Shown here one piece after another: positions 55,491 through 63,908 of a DNA stretch of 64,000 bases. Source of the stretch: Onstottus_B arcticum. Lineage in GTDB: Bacteria > Acidobacteriota > Blastocatellia > UBA7656. Numbering within the stretch: the first letter of the stretch is position 1; the number at the start of each line of letters is the position of its first letter. The notes under the pieces are model-generated. The model made no database searches. It saw only the letters and a program-made list of their open reading frames with translations, and was not told the origin of the DNA. The stretch spans positions 1-64,000 of the forward strand of contig JBBPIE010000024.1 in the NCBI GenBank assembly GCA_038040485.1, written 5' to 3'. A program made the position numbers and the translations under genes.

Positions 55491-56675
55491 ATGCCGGGAC
55501 CGCTAGAAGGAATTCGCGTGATCGACTTTGGGCGCTTCATCGCAGGGCCGTACTGCGCGATGATGCTCGCAGACTTCGGCGCCGACGTGATTCGCGTCGA
55601 ACGACGCGACGGCGGCGAAGACCGCAAGCTCGGCCCGGTCACCGAAAGCGGCGAAGGCGGACTCTTCCTCAATCTCAATCGCAACAAGCGCGGCATCACA
55701 CTCGACCCGGCTCACAAGCTGGCCGGCGAGATCGTGCGGCGTCTTGTGTCAACCGCAGACATCGTGGTCGTCAACCTGCCGTTCGAGGTGATGAAGCGCC
55801 TCGGTTTGGACTACGACTCGTTGCGCGCGATTAAGGAAGACATCATCCTGGTGATGGCTTCGGCGTTTGGTCCCGATGGTCCATACAATGACCGCGTAGG
55901 TTTCGACGGAGTCGTCCAGGCGATGAGCGGCGCGATGAGCCTCACGGGATTCCCCGGACCTCCCATTCGTTCGATCGTGTCGTGGGTCGACTACGGCACG
56001 GCGCTTCATGGGGCGTTCGGAGCGATGACTGCGCTCTATCACCGGCAAAAAACCGGCAAGGGCCAGTTAATAGACGTATCACTGCTTGCAACAGGCGTGA
56101 CATTTATGACGCCGCTGCTGGCTGAGCGCTCAACGACAGCGATCAAACGGGGACAGCTTGGCAACACCGGGTACTACGCGGCGCCCAGCGACGTCTACAA
56201 GACTCGAGACGGATGGATCATCGTTCCCACGATCGGCGGCCCGATGTTTCGCAGATGGGCTCGAATGGTCGGCAGAGCAGACTTGATCGATGATCCCCGA
56301 TTCAAGGACGACATCTCTCGCGGTAACAACGCCGCGCTGATCAACGAAGTGATGATCGAGTGGTGCGCCTCTCGCACACGCGACCAAGCGATAGCCGAAC
56401 TCGAGCGCTGCCGGGTGCCGTGCGGACCCGTCTACGATCTGGATGAAGTGCTGGCTGATCCTCAGGTGAACTCGCGGCATCTTCTCGAACAAATTGACTA
56501 CCCCGGCGGGAGCAAACCCGTTCCAATCGCCAGCCCACCCGTTCGCCTGAGCGAAGCACCTGCCGCCGCATGCCGCCGCGCTCCAGTTTTGGGTGAGCAC
56601 ACCGACGAGATCCTTGGCGAACTTGGCTTCACTCCCGAAGACATCGCCGCCCTTCGAGAATCAACCGCCATCTAA
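55491..56675 (+). CDS. Class III CoA-transferase (CaiB/BaiF family)
   Basis: 394 aa. N-terminus GIRVIDFGRFIAGPYCAMMLADFGADVIRVE, then FLNLNRNKRGITLD. The usual catalytic Asp region is present (VGFDGVVQAMSGAMSLTG, VDYGTALHGAFGAM). C-terminal features include RCRVPCGPVYDLDEVLADPQV and APVLGEHTDEILGELGF. These intertwined dimers move CoA between carboxylic acids. It faces the acyl-CoA dehydrogenase, consistent with activation of the pathway substrate. Substrate unknown. Confidence 0.93.
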   Translation: MPGPLEGIRVIDFGRFIAGPYCAMMLADFGADVIRVERRDGGEDRKLGPVTESGEGGLFLNLNRNKRGITLDPAHKLAGEIVRRLVSTADIVVVNLPFEVMKRLGLDYDSLRAIKEDIILVMASAFGPDGPYNDRVGFDGVVQAMSGAMSLTGFPGPPIRSIVSWVDYGTALHGAFGAMTALYHRQKTGKGQLIDVSLLATGVTFMTPLLAERSTTAIKRGQLGNTGYYAAPSDVYKTRDGWIIVPTIGGPMFRRWARMVGRADLIDDPRFKDDISRGNNAALINEVMIEWCASRTRDQAIAELERCRVPCGPVYDLDEVLADPQVNSRHLLEQIDYPGGSKPVPIASPPVRLSEAPAAACRRAPVLGEHTDEILGELGFTPEDIAALRESTAI

Positions 56676-56787
56676 GACTTTTCTGTGACCGTCTCGGCTT
56701 CAGCCTCGTTCTAGCCAGTGCCCAGCGCACCTGCCTCGTCGCTTTCAACGGATGATTCGTGTTCGAGCCTATCGTAAAGGAGTCTCT

Positions 56788-57828
56788 ATGAGATTCTTGA
56801 AGCCTCGCTTTCTGACGTTGCTCGGAGTGATGATGGCCGGGCCCTGCCTGCTCGCCTGGGACCAGACAAAGGCTGACGCCCGCAACCCCGAGCGCACACA
56901 ATCAAGGCTTGCTCGACAATTACTCGCGGCCGACGACGATCGAGCAAACGATCCGAAGTCCCCAGGCCGGGTAACATTACTATCGCGTGCCTTGATGAGC
57001 GGGATCGACTTCGCTTCAGTAGGTCCTTTGCAAGACGCTCAGCGTGACGGCCCGCCCGGCCAAACGGGTCCTCCTGGTCCTCCCGGTCCTCCCGGACCCG
57101 CCGGACCTCAAGGACCAGCCGGTCCGCAAGGACCTCCCGGACAAGATGCAACGATGCAGGGGCCTCCCGGACCCGCAGGACCTCAAGGACCAGCCGGCCC
57201 GCAAGGATCTCCCGGACACGACGCGACGATGCAGGGACCGCCTGGTCCTGCTGGCCCTCAAGGACCTCCGGGATACCCCGGTCCGCAGGGACCTCCGGGC
57301 CACGACGCGACCATGCAAGGCCCGCCCGGACCTCAGGGGTATCAGGGTTCCCAGGGAGACCCCGGGCCGCAAGGCATTCTTGGACCGATTGGCCCCGAGG
57401 GACCAACGGGACCGCGCGGCAGAGGCGATCCCGGTCCTGAGGGTCCGTCCGGACCTCAAGGACCACAGGGTGAGAGAGGCAACACCGGACCAGCCGGACC
57501 GCCAGGCCCGCCGGTCAACCTTCGTTCGTTTGACAGCGGGTTGTTCGCGGCGACGCGTGGCAAGGTCTATAACTTTCAACACGGCTTGGGAAGCACGCGC
57601 CTGCTGACTCGGATCTACTACTCGGCCGATTCAACCGGCGCCGCTCTCGAAGAGGTAGTGCTGGACGCGTCACGCGGGCGCACTGCTTCGCTGTGGGTTG
57701 GGGCTTATGTGAAGAGCTTGAACGAGGGCTCGCTTACGATTGAAGTCGGCGGGCTTGGCTTGAACAAGTTCAGCGGCGGCGTCAGGACTACGGGGTTCCT
57801 TCGAGTGATTGCAGTCGCCTTGCCCTGA
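56788..57828 (+). CDS. Exported collagen-like protein
   Basis: 346 aa from ATG 56788 after AAAGGAG; the in-frame ATG at 56752 would precede the signal sequence (FLKPRFLTLLGVMMAGPCLLAW). About residues 85-247 are an almost continuous Gly-X-Y collagen triplet tract, broken by short QDATMQ or HDATMQ inserts that recur with a ~40-residue period. The C-terminal ~100 residues form a globular domain (FDSGLFAATRGKVYNFQHGLG, then LLTRIYYSADSTGA), presumably the trimerising head. It is likely secreted or surface-attached and forms triple-helical rods. It sits between CoA genes but is not obviously part of their pathway. Confidence 0.88.
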   Translation: MRFLKPRFLTLLGVMMAGPCLLAWDQTKADARNPERTQSRLARQLLAADDDRANDPKSPGRVTLLSRALMSGIDFASVGPLQDAQRDGPPGQTGPPGPPGPPGPAGPQGPAGPQGPPGQDATMQGPPGPAGPQGPAGPQGSPGHDATMQGPPGPAGPQGPPGYPGPQGPPGHDATMQGPPGPQGYQGSQGDPGPQGILGPIGPEGPTGPRGRGDPGPEGPSGPQGPQGERGNTGPAGPPGPPVNLRSFDSGLFAATRGKVYNFQHGLGSTRLLTRIYYSADSTGAALEEVVLDASRGRTASLWVGAYVKSLNEGSLTIEVGGLGLNKFSGGVRTTGFLRVIAVALP

Positions 57829-57918
57829 CTTGAAGCGCATTCGTTGGCGCTCTATTGCAACCACGAAGTGAGTCGGATACCTTAGCTGATCCCTAATCAA
57901 GTTATCGCCGGAGGACTT

Positions 57919-58383
57919 ATGCCAACACGGATCATCGGAGGGATCGAAGAACTCAAGACTCTGATCGGCCAGGAAGTCGGAGCAAGCGATTGGTTCGAAG
58001 TCACCCAGTCGCGCATCAACGCTTTTGCCGACGCCACCGAAGACCATCAGTGGATTCACATCGACACCGAGCGCGCGAAGACCGATTCGCCGTTCAAGAC
58101 AACGATCGCGCACGGATTTCTCACGCTCTCGATGTTGCCTCATCTCGCGGCTCAGGCTTTCAAGGTGCAAGGCGATTTCAAAATGGGCATCAACTATGGC
58201 TTGAACCGGCTGAGATTTGTCTCCCCGGTTCCTGCCGGCTCCAAGATCCGCGCGCGGTTCACGCTTCACGCGGTTGAGGACGTGCAGGGCGGCGCGCAGC
58301 TCACGTGGTCGGTGACGGTCGAGATTGACGGAGGCCCGAAGCCGGCGCTCGTCGCCGAGTGGCTGTCGCGCTACTACGAGTAA
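57919..58383 (+). CDS. MaoC-like (R)-specific enoyl-CoA hydratase
   Basis: 154-aa single hot-dog fold. Catalytic block RINAFADATEDHQWIHIDTERA (Asp and His) near residues 33-54, then FKTTIAHGFLTLSMLP and FVSPVPAGSKIRARF. Such enzymes hydrate 2-enoyl-CoA. The downstream paralogue-type gene begins 97 bp away across a palindrome. It would act after the acyl-CoA dehydrogenase of this cluster. Confidence 0.9.
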   Translation: MPTRIIGGIEELKTLIGQEVGASDWFEVTQSRINAFADATEDHQWIHIDTERAKTDSPFKTTIAHGFLTLSMLPHLAAQAFKVQGDFKMGINYGLNRLRFVSPVPAGSKIRARFTLHAVEDVQGGAQLTWSVTVEIDGGPKPALVAEWLSRYYE

Positions 58384-58387
58384 GGGC

Positions 58388-58457
58388 ATGGAGTTCAGGT
58401 TTTGGCCTGGCTCTTAGCTGAGGGATCGAAGGGACCAGGCTAAAGGCTGAACTCCAT
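58388..58457. terminator. Long inverted repeat between the two hydratase genes
   Basis: ATGGAGTTCAG (58388-58398) is perfectly complementary to CTGAACTCCAT (58447-58457). Imperfect inner complementarity (GGCCTGG with CCAGGCT) extends the stem. No T tract; it may be an RNA stabiliser or a repeat of the heptamer class. Confidence 0.5.
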
Positions 58458-58480
58458 TCTCTATTGGCGCCGCGCCGCAG

Positions 58481-59329
58481 ATGACCGCCGAGATGCAAAA
58501 GCAGAGCACAACCAACGACGAGTTGATCTATCGCGTTCGAGCGCGCAATACAAGCGCTGATTCGGAGAACAAGATTCACGACGACGCGGTGGCCGCGAAG
58601 TACGGGTTTCGTGGCGCGCTGGTCCCCGGCATAACCGTCTACGCTTATATGACCGTGCCGCTCGTCGAGCGATTCGGACTGCATTGGCTCGAACGCGGCT
58701 CGATGCAGGTTAGGTTTCATCAGCCGTTCTATGACGGCGAAGAAGCGTTAGTCACGGGGCGTATTGATGCTGACTCTGAACCAATCAAAGTCTCCGTAAC
58801 GGCTGCGCGCAGCGATGGAACCGTGTGCGCGACTGCACTCGCGACGATCGACGATCCGGCAAACTGGCTGAGTGAGAGTCGAATCGGCGACTATCCCGAA
58901 GCGCCGCTACCGGAGTTTGAATCCCGCCCCGAACCCTCGCGCGAGACGTTAATCCTGGGCGCCTCGCTTGGGACGCTTACTGAGAAGTTCTTCCTGCGGG
59001 ATACAGCGTTGCTCGAAAGACTCGACGAGCGGCTGCCGATCTACTTCGGTTCGCAGGCGGTGGCTCACCCGTTTGCATTGCTTCGATTGTCGAATCAGAT
59101 ATTGATGAGCAACTTCAAACTTGGCCCTTGGATTCACACGGCGAGCGATCTGATCAACAGGAGCGTCGTCCGCAATGGCGAAGAAGTCTCGGTGCGAGGC
59201 CGAGTGCGCGAGTGCTTCGAGCGCAAGGGCCACGAGTTCGTTGTCCTTGATGTGTTGGTTGTCGCCGCCCAAGATCGCATTGTCCAGCAGGTTCGCCACA
59301 CAGCGATCTATCGTCCAAGATCGGTCTGA
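58481..59329 (+). CDS. MaoC/hot-dog domain protein
   Basis: 282 aa; ATG 58481, with an in-frame ATG at 58493 as an alternative. The first half is hot-dog-like: RARNTSADSENKIHDDAVAAKYGFRGALVPGITVYAYMT and QVRFHQPFYDGEEALVTGRI. The second half (~150-282) looks like a second hot-dog (AVAHPFALLRLSNQILMSNF, SVRGRVRECFERKGHEFVVLDVLVV). The canonical Asp-His pair is not clear, so it may be structural or a thioesterase-like partner. Likely in the same pathway as the upstream hydratase. Confidence 0.7.
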   Translation: MTAEMQKQSTTNDELIYRVRARNTSADSENKIHDDAVAAKYGFRGALVPGITVYAYMTVPLVERFGLHWLERGSMQVRFHQPFYDGEEALVTGRIDADSEPIKVSVTAARSDGTVCATALATIDDPANWLSESRIGDYPEAPLPEFESRPEPSRETLILGASLGTLTEKFFLRDTALLERLDERLPIYFGSQAVAHPFALLRLSNQILMSNFKLGPWIHTASDLINRSVVRNGEEVSVRGRVRECFERKGHEFVVLDVLVVAAQDRIVQQVRHTAIYRPRSV

Positions 59330-59434
59330 CCATGTGCCATTTTTGAAGGGGAGATTGTGGGTTGAGATCGAGGATGCAATGCCGGTTCATTTGCAATAGA
59401 ATCAGTCCGACGGACCGCCAGTGCGAGGGAGCAA

Positions 59435-59635
59435 ATGTCTAAGCGGGTAGAGAAGGAAGGTGCGGAGCATACACTCGAGGCTGTTGCGGTGAAGCCTGCA
59501 ACAGCGAGAGAGCTAGCTGCGGCCATTCGAAAGTCCGGTCTCGTTGGGATGTGGAAAGACCGCACGGAGATAAGCGACAGCGGGAAGTTCGCGCGCGATC
59601 TGCGCAAGCGGGCTTCCGCCCGAAAGCCGAAATGA
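59435..59635 (+). CDS. Antitoxin-like protein (VapB position)
   Basis: 66 aa with GAGGGAG before ATG 59435. Charged, mostly helical (VAVKPATARELAAAIRKSGLVGMWKDRTEI), ending in a basic tail. The stop is 4 bp before the start of a PIN-domain reading frame, the standard layout of VapBC pairs, where the upstream protein binds and neutralises the nuclease and represses the operon. No family recognised beyond this context. Confidence 0.7.
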   Translation: MSKRVEKEGAEHTLEAVAVKPATARELAAAIRKSGLVGMWKDRTEISDSGKFARDLRKRASARKPK

Positions 59636-59639
59636 AAAG

Positions 59640-60039
59640 ATGCGTCTGTTGGACACCGATATCATGATCGACGTTCTTCGGGCCTACCCTCCGGCTGTAG
59701 CCTGGTTGGAGTCTCGATGATGACGCGCCTGCGCTTCCAGGTTTCGTTGCATTGGAGCTTATGCAGGGCTGTCGTAACAAAATGGAGATGAAGAGACTCT
59801 TGAAGCGCCTTCAGTCGTTTCAGATTCATTGGCCAACAGACAGCGATTGCAATAGAGCACTCACCGAGTTCGCGCGTAGCCGGCTGAGCCATCACCTGAG
59901 CATAATGGACGCGCTTATCGGGGAATGCGCCGCGGGGTTAAACGCAACCCTCTGCACCTTCAATACGAAACACTTCAAGTCCATTCACTATCTAAGAATC
60001 GAACAACCTTACTCCCGGAGGAGTCGGTCCGTAGGTTAG
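59640..60039 (+). pseudogene. VapC-type PIN-domain nuclease with a frameshift
   Basis: ATG 59640 opens MRLLDTDIMIDVLRAYPPAV, then AWLES, and meets TGA at 59718. In the +1 frame the protein continues without a gap: DDDAPALPGFVALELMQGCR, then LSHHLSIMDALIGECAA, LCTFNTKHF and a C-terminal tail to 60039. Together these give a normal ~133-aa PIN domain with the expected acidic residues (Asp8-type in LLDTD, Glu in ALELMQG, Asp in IMDALI). One extra base (or two missing) near 59712-59716 breaks it. The defect could be real inactivation or a sequencing error. Confidence 0.8.
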
Positions 60040-60106
60040 AGCTCATCTCATCCTCTTTCCTTGACTCGCTCGAAACCGCTCTGCTATACCACGCGCGGAG
60101 AAAATC

Positions 60107-61525
60107 ATGACAGGCATAACTTCTTTTGGAGCTTACATACCGTTCTATCGCCTCACCCACAAAGAGATCGCTCGCGCGTGGGGCGGGCGCGCCGGCGAAG
60201 GCGAACGCGCGGTCGCTAACGCTGACGAAGACTCGATCACCATGGCAGTCGAAGCCGTGCGCGACTTGCTCGGCAAGAGCGAAGGCCGCGATGTCGACGG
60301 CTTGATCTTCGCGACGACGACGTCACCCTATTCCGAGAAGCAGGTCTCGGCGATGATCGCGACGGTCGCCGACCTCAGACACGACGTGCGGACGGCGGAC
60401 TACAGCGGATCGCTGAGATCGGCTACCACAGCCATTCTCGCGGCGCTCGATTCAGTGAAAGCGGGTTCGGCCGCAAACGTAATCGTCACCGCGGCGGACA
60501 CGCGACTCGGAGCGCCGAAATCCGCAAGCGAGCGGGTGTTTGGCGACGCGGCTTCGGCTGTTCAGCTTGGAGGCGACAGGGTTATCGCCAAACTGATCGC
60601 AAGCCACTCGACTACCGACGAGATGACCGACGTGTGGCGTGGAAGCGGCGACCAGTTTGTTTCAGGCTGGGAAGAGCGCTTCTCGGTGACGCAAGGCTAC
60701 CAGCGAGTTGTGCGGCAGGCGGTCAGCGAACTGTTCGAGCGCAGCGCAATCGGCCCGTCTGAAATCTCGAAGGCGATCTTCTACGCGCCCGATCAAGCCT
60801 CGCTTGCGGCGGTCGCGAAGAGTCTCGGCCTCAAAGCCGAACAGATTCCGGATCACCTCTTCTCGTCGGTCGGCAACACTGGCGCCGCGATGCCCCTGCT
60901 GGTCTTGTCGTCGGTTCTTGAAACCGCAAACGCCGGTGAGAAATTGCTCGTCGTTGGTTACGGCTCAGGGTGCGACGCGCTGTTGTTCGAAGTGACGGAC
61001 GAAATCGAGAACGCGAAGAAATCCGCGCACCGGGGAGTCAAAGGGCATCTGGCCTCGAAGACCTACCTTGACAGCTACGAGCGGTACGCGAAGTTCCGCG
61101 AGTTGATTGACACGGAAGGCGCGCGGCGACAGGCGCCTTCGGCATCGGCTCCGGTTATCTGGCGGCGCAGCGACGACATCTACAAGCTTCACGGCTACCG
61201 GTGCTTGAACTGCGGCAAGATTCAGTATCCGCAACAGCGCGTTTGCATAAGCTGCCAGTCGAAAGACAGCTTCGAAAGCGTGAGGCTCGCCGACAAACGC
61301 GCGTCGTTGTTCACCTATACGGTAGACTTCTTGAACGCGGACCCCGACCCGCCGAGCGTGATGACCGTGGTGGACTTTGACGGGGGAGGCCGCGCTTATC
61401 TGATGATGACCGACCGCAATCCCGCCGAAGTGAAGATCGAGCAGCAAGTCGAGATGACCTTCCGCCGAATGTACGAAGCGGAGGGCTTCGTGAATTACTA
61501 CTGGAAGTGCCGCCCGATCAGGTGA
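60107..61525 (+). CDS. HMG-CoA synthase-like/thiolase-superfamily protein fused to a DUF35 OB domain
   Basis: 472 aa. Residues 1-~330 are thiolase-fold: FGAYIPFYRLTHKEI, IFATTTSPYSEKQ, VIVTAADTRLG, VFGDAASAVQLG and VVGYGSGCDALLFEV. At the position of the usual nucleophilic Cys, the sequence reads TADYSGSLRSATTA, with Ser but no Cys. The C-terminal part is a rubredoxin-like zinc ribbon (CLNCGKIQYPQQRVCISC) plus OB fold (FTYTVDFLN, TVVDFDGGGRAYLMM), the DUF35 partner normally encoded separately. Such pairs act in acyl-CoA condensation or cleavage. It fits the surrounding CoA cluster; the reaction is unknown. Confidence 0.85.
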   Translation: MTGITSFGAYIPFYRLTHKEIARAWGGRAGEGERAVANADEDSITMAVEAVRDLLGKSEGRDVDGLIFATTTSPYSEKQVSAMIATVADLRHDVRTADYSGSLRSATTAILAALDSVKAGSAANVIVTAADTRLGAPKSASERVFGDAASAVQLGGDRVIAKLIASHSTTDEMTDVWRGSGDQFVSGWEERFSVTQGYQRVVRQAVSELFERSAIGPSEISKAIFYAPDQASLAAVAKSLGLKAEQIPDHLFSSVGNTGAAMPLLVLSSVLETANAGEKLLVVGYGSGCDALLFEVTDEIENAKKSAHRGVKGHLASKTYLDSYERYAKFRELIDTEGARRQAPSASAPVIWRRSDDIYKLHGYRCLNCGKIQYPQQRVCISCQSKDSFESVRLADKRASLFTYTVDFLNADPDPPSVMTVVDFDGGGRAYLMMTDRNPAEVKIEQQVEMTFRRMYEAEGFVNYYWKCRPIR

Positions 61526-61529
61526 GGCA

Positions 61530-61637
61530 GAGGTCAGAAGTCAGAGGTCAGAAGTCAGAGGTCAGAGGTCAGAGGTCAGATCAGTTGCAGCTTCCGACCT
61601 CTGACCTCTGACCTCTGACTTCTGACTTCTGACTTCT
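61530..61637. repeat. Heptamer repeat hairpin after the thiolase gene
   Basis: Left arm 61530-61578: seven units of GAGGTCA or GAAGTCA. Right arm 61596-61637: three GACCTCT and three GACTTCT. The arms pair nearly completely (with G-T wobbles) around a 17-nt loop. It begins five bases after the TGA. Confidence 0.9.
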
Positions 61638-61993
61638 CGCCCGCGCGCAAGGAACCGGCGCCGCGGATGGTAAAGAGGGCGTCTATCGGCTCGCGGAGAA
61701 CCAGTCTCCGGCTGATGCGAGCTTCGAACTGGAGTACGTCAAGTCAAAGCCCACGCTCGTTCACTTCAATCGCGTTGCGAAGAGATGAGAAGGGACGAAA
61801 GGGGAAATCCAAACACGAAGGCACCAAGAGCACAAAGCAGGAGAATTCTTTTCTTGGTGCCCTTCGTGTCTTTGTGTTTAAAGCCATCTTGAAGCCCCGC
61901 CCCGCTTGAAATTCCCGCCGGATGCCGCTAGCTTACACGCTTGCCTCATAACCACAGGCGAATCTCATACAGCAAAGACAAAGGAAAAACTTT
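61638..61993. other. Intergenic stretch with a gene remnant and a second inverted repeat
   Basis: A frame open from 61633 to TGA at 61786-61788 has no start codon and encodes EGVYRLAENQSPADASFEL, then a short tail; it looks like the end of a lost gene. At 61812-61879, AACACGAAGGCACCAAGA is matched by TCTTGGTGCC-CTTCGTGT (one bulge), with alternative pairing of CACAAAG and CTTTGTG; this resembles the other heptamer-type hairpins. No other feature is seen before 61994. Confidence 0.4.
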
Positions 61994-62725
61994 ATGCAAC
62001 GCGTCATCGAATCCTGGCACAGCCCCAGCCTGAACAAGCCGATGGAGATTGTGACTTACGGCTACCATGGCTTCCCGCTGCTGATGTTTCCGACGGCGGC
62101 TGCCGACTATCTCGAGTACGAGCGCTTCTACGTCATCGATGCGATCAAAGACTCGATCGAATCGGGCAAGGTAAAGGTCTTTTCGATAAACAGCATCAAC
62201 CGCGAAAGCTGGCTTAACAGCGAGCTGCATCCGAAATACAAAGCGCTGCGCCAGGTTCAGTACAACAACTATATCGCCGACGAAGTCGTGCCTTACATCT
62301 GGAACAGTTGTCAGGGGCGCTACGGGGTCATCACCTCCGGCGCAAGCCTGGGCGCGTTTCACTGCTCGAACCAGGTCTTTCGCCGTCCCGACTTGTTCGC
62401 CGGATGCATAGCGATGAGCGGGGCGTTCGATATTCGCGGTTACTACAAAGGCGACTATTACGACGACAACATCTATTTCAACAACCCGGTTGATTATGTG
62501 CCGAACATCGAGGGACCGGATCTGGGAGCGCTTCGGCACAAGGAACACATCCACATCGTCTCGGGTCAGGGGGACTACGAGAACCCGGATGCGTCGCGGC
62601 GAATCTCAGGCATTCTTTCTCAGAAGGGCATTCCTCACGAGTTGGACTTGTGGGGGTATGATATGCCGCACGACTGGCCCACCTGGCGCGAGATGATGAA
62701 GTACTACGTCGCGGAGAAGTTTTAG
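61994..62725 (+). CDS. Esterase D-like alpha/beta hydrolase
   Basis: 243 aa. The nucleophile elbow YGVITSGASLGAFHC gives GASLGA (Ser near residue 117). FSINSINRESWLN, FAGCIAMSGAFDIRGYY and HIVSGQGDYENP follow, with His in YDMPHDWPTWREMM. This is the pattern of putative esterases (PF00756-like) that act on small acyl or siderophore-type esters. No signal peptide. It may serve as a thioesterase or lactonase in the CoA cluster, but this is positional only. Confidence 0.82.
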   Translation: MQRVIESWHSPSLNKPMEIVTYGYHGFPLLMFPTAAADYLEYERFYVIDAIKDSIESGKVKVFSINSINRESWLNSELHPKYKALRQVQYNNYIADEVVPYIWNSCQGRYGVITSGASLGAFHCSNQVFRRPDLFAGCIAMSGAFDIRGYYKGDYYDDNIYFNNPVDYVPNIEGPDLGALRHKEHIHIVSGQGDYENPDASRRISGILSQKGIPHELDLWGYDMPHDWPTWREMMKYYVAEKF

Positions 62726-62757
62726 GATCGGTAGGGCACGAAGGGTTGGACGGAAGA

Positions 62758-62820
62758 ATTGAAAATTGCAAAATGAAAATTGCAAATTGAGATTGCAGAT
62801 TGAAACTGCAAATTGAAATG
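62758..62820. repeat. TTGAAA/TTGCAAA tandem repeat abutting the SDR start
   Basis: Units of 13-14 nt (TGAAAATTGCAAAA, TGAAAATTGCAAAT, TGAGATTGCAGAT, TGAAACTGCAAAT) run up to the ATG of the SDR gene. Half-units are 6-7 nt. The tract replaces a normal ribosome-binding site. Confidence 0.8.
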
Positions 62821-63699
62821 AAAGAAAAACGTCTTGACCGACAAGTGGTGATCGTGACCGGCGCTTCGGCGGGGATCGGCGAGGCGGGGGTCAGGATGCT
62901 TGCGCGCGAGGGCGCCTCTCTCGTGCTTGTAGCTCGGAGAAAGGCGCGGCTCGATCAACTCCAGGAAGAGATAAAAGGGTCAGGAGGCCACGCGCTCGCG
63001 GTCGAAGCCGACATTACTTCCGAAGAAGATCGCAAACGGATCGTGCTGGAGACCATGAACGCCTTCGGCCGGGTTGACGCGCTTGTGAACAACGCGGGAT
63101 ACGGGCAGCGCGGGCCGATCGAGCTCGTTCCGGTCGAAGCGATTCGCCGGAACTTCGAGACAAATCTCTTTTCATTGATCGCACTAAGTCAGCTTGTGAT
63201 TCCGATAATGCGCAAGCAGGGCAGCGGGAGGATCGTAAACATCAGCTCGGTGGCCGGACGCGTTGCAAGCCCGCTGTCATCGGTTTACGATGCGACGAAA
63301 CACGCTCTGGAAGCCGTGTCCGACGGGTTGCGAGGGGAGCTTGCGCCGTTCGGCATAAAGGTAGTGATCATCGAGCCGGGCTTTATCATCACTGAGTTTC
63401 TTGACGTGGCTAACGAAGTCTCTCGTGACGTGATCGAGCAGGACAGCCCGTACGCGGCCTCGATCGCGCGCCGCAACCAGAGCATGCAGCGGTTGCGGAA
63501 GATGGCGGGCACTCCCGATGACATCGCTGAGCTGATCGTAAAGGCGCTGGTCGTCGCAAACCCACGCGCTCGCTACTCAGCTCCGCGACATGCTCAGATT
63601 CTGATCCTGTTGCGACGATTTCTCCCCGAGCGGCTCTTCGACTACGTGAACCGGCAAGCCTCGAACTCTGGTGTGAAGGGAAAGACAAAGCCGGTTTGA
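62818..63699 (+). CDS. Short-chain dehydrogenase/reductase (SDR)
   Basis: 293 aa from ATG 62818; TTG 62800 in frame would add residues coded by the repeat tract. Classical SDR: cofactor motif VTGASAGIGEAG near residues 12-23, NNAGYGQRG, catalytic INISSVAGRV (Ser) and VYDATKHALE (Tyr-x-x-x-Lys) near 160. The C-terminal ~40 residues extend past the core. It could be the 3-hydroxyacyl-CoA-type oxidoreductase of the CoA cluster, but substrate class cannot be told. No Shine-Dalgarno is visible because the repeat occupies that region. Confidence 0.92.
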   Translation: MKEKRLDRQVVIVTGASAGIGEAGVRMLAREGASLVLVARRKARLDQLQEEIKGSGGHALAVEADITSEEDRKRIVLETMNAFGRVDALVNNAGYGQRGPIELVPVEAIRRNFETNLFSLIALSQLVIPIMRKQGSGRIVNISSVAGRVASPLSSVYDATKHALEAVSDGLRGELAPFGIKVVIIEPGFIITEFLDVANEVSRDVIEQDSPYAASIARRNQSMQRLRKMAGTPDDIAELIVKALVVANPRARYSAPRHAQILILLRRFLPERLFDYVNRQASNSGVKGKTKPV

Positions 63700-63719
63700 C
63701 CGGCCATTCGACGGAGTGA

Positions 63720-63908
63720 TCGCTTGGGGTCGACGAGGAGGGCAAGATCACGCTTACGCTTAAGACAATAATTGACAGCCACGTTTCCGAGAGCATTGAG
63801 CAGATTCGAAACGGCCAGTTCTACGGCCCATTCGATACCGCCGAAGAAATGATCGAGGCGCTTCACAAAGACATCGATGCCAGAAGACCCAACACAAGCG
63901 ACCGCTGA
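63720..63908 (+). pseudogene. Small antitoxin-like frame lacking a normal start
   Basis: A frame bounded by TGA 63717 and TGA 63906 encodes VDEEGKITLTLKTIIDSHVS, then ESIEQIRNGQFYGPFDTAEE and a MIEALHKDIDARRP tail. The FYGPFDTAEEMIEAL helix and ~60-aa size recall small antitoxins of toxin-antitoxin pairs. No ATG, GTG or TTG lies in frame at its beginning, so the 5' end may be damaged or shifted. The following gene starts inside it. Confidence 0.4.

Noticed and set aside
57016..57582. Long minus-strand frames over the collagen tract
   Set aside because: Caused by the GC-rich Gly-Pro triplet repeat, which keeps all frames open.
61667..61909. 80-codon plus-strand frame after the thiolase gene
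   Set aside because: It runs through an inverted repeat and shows no protein features.
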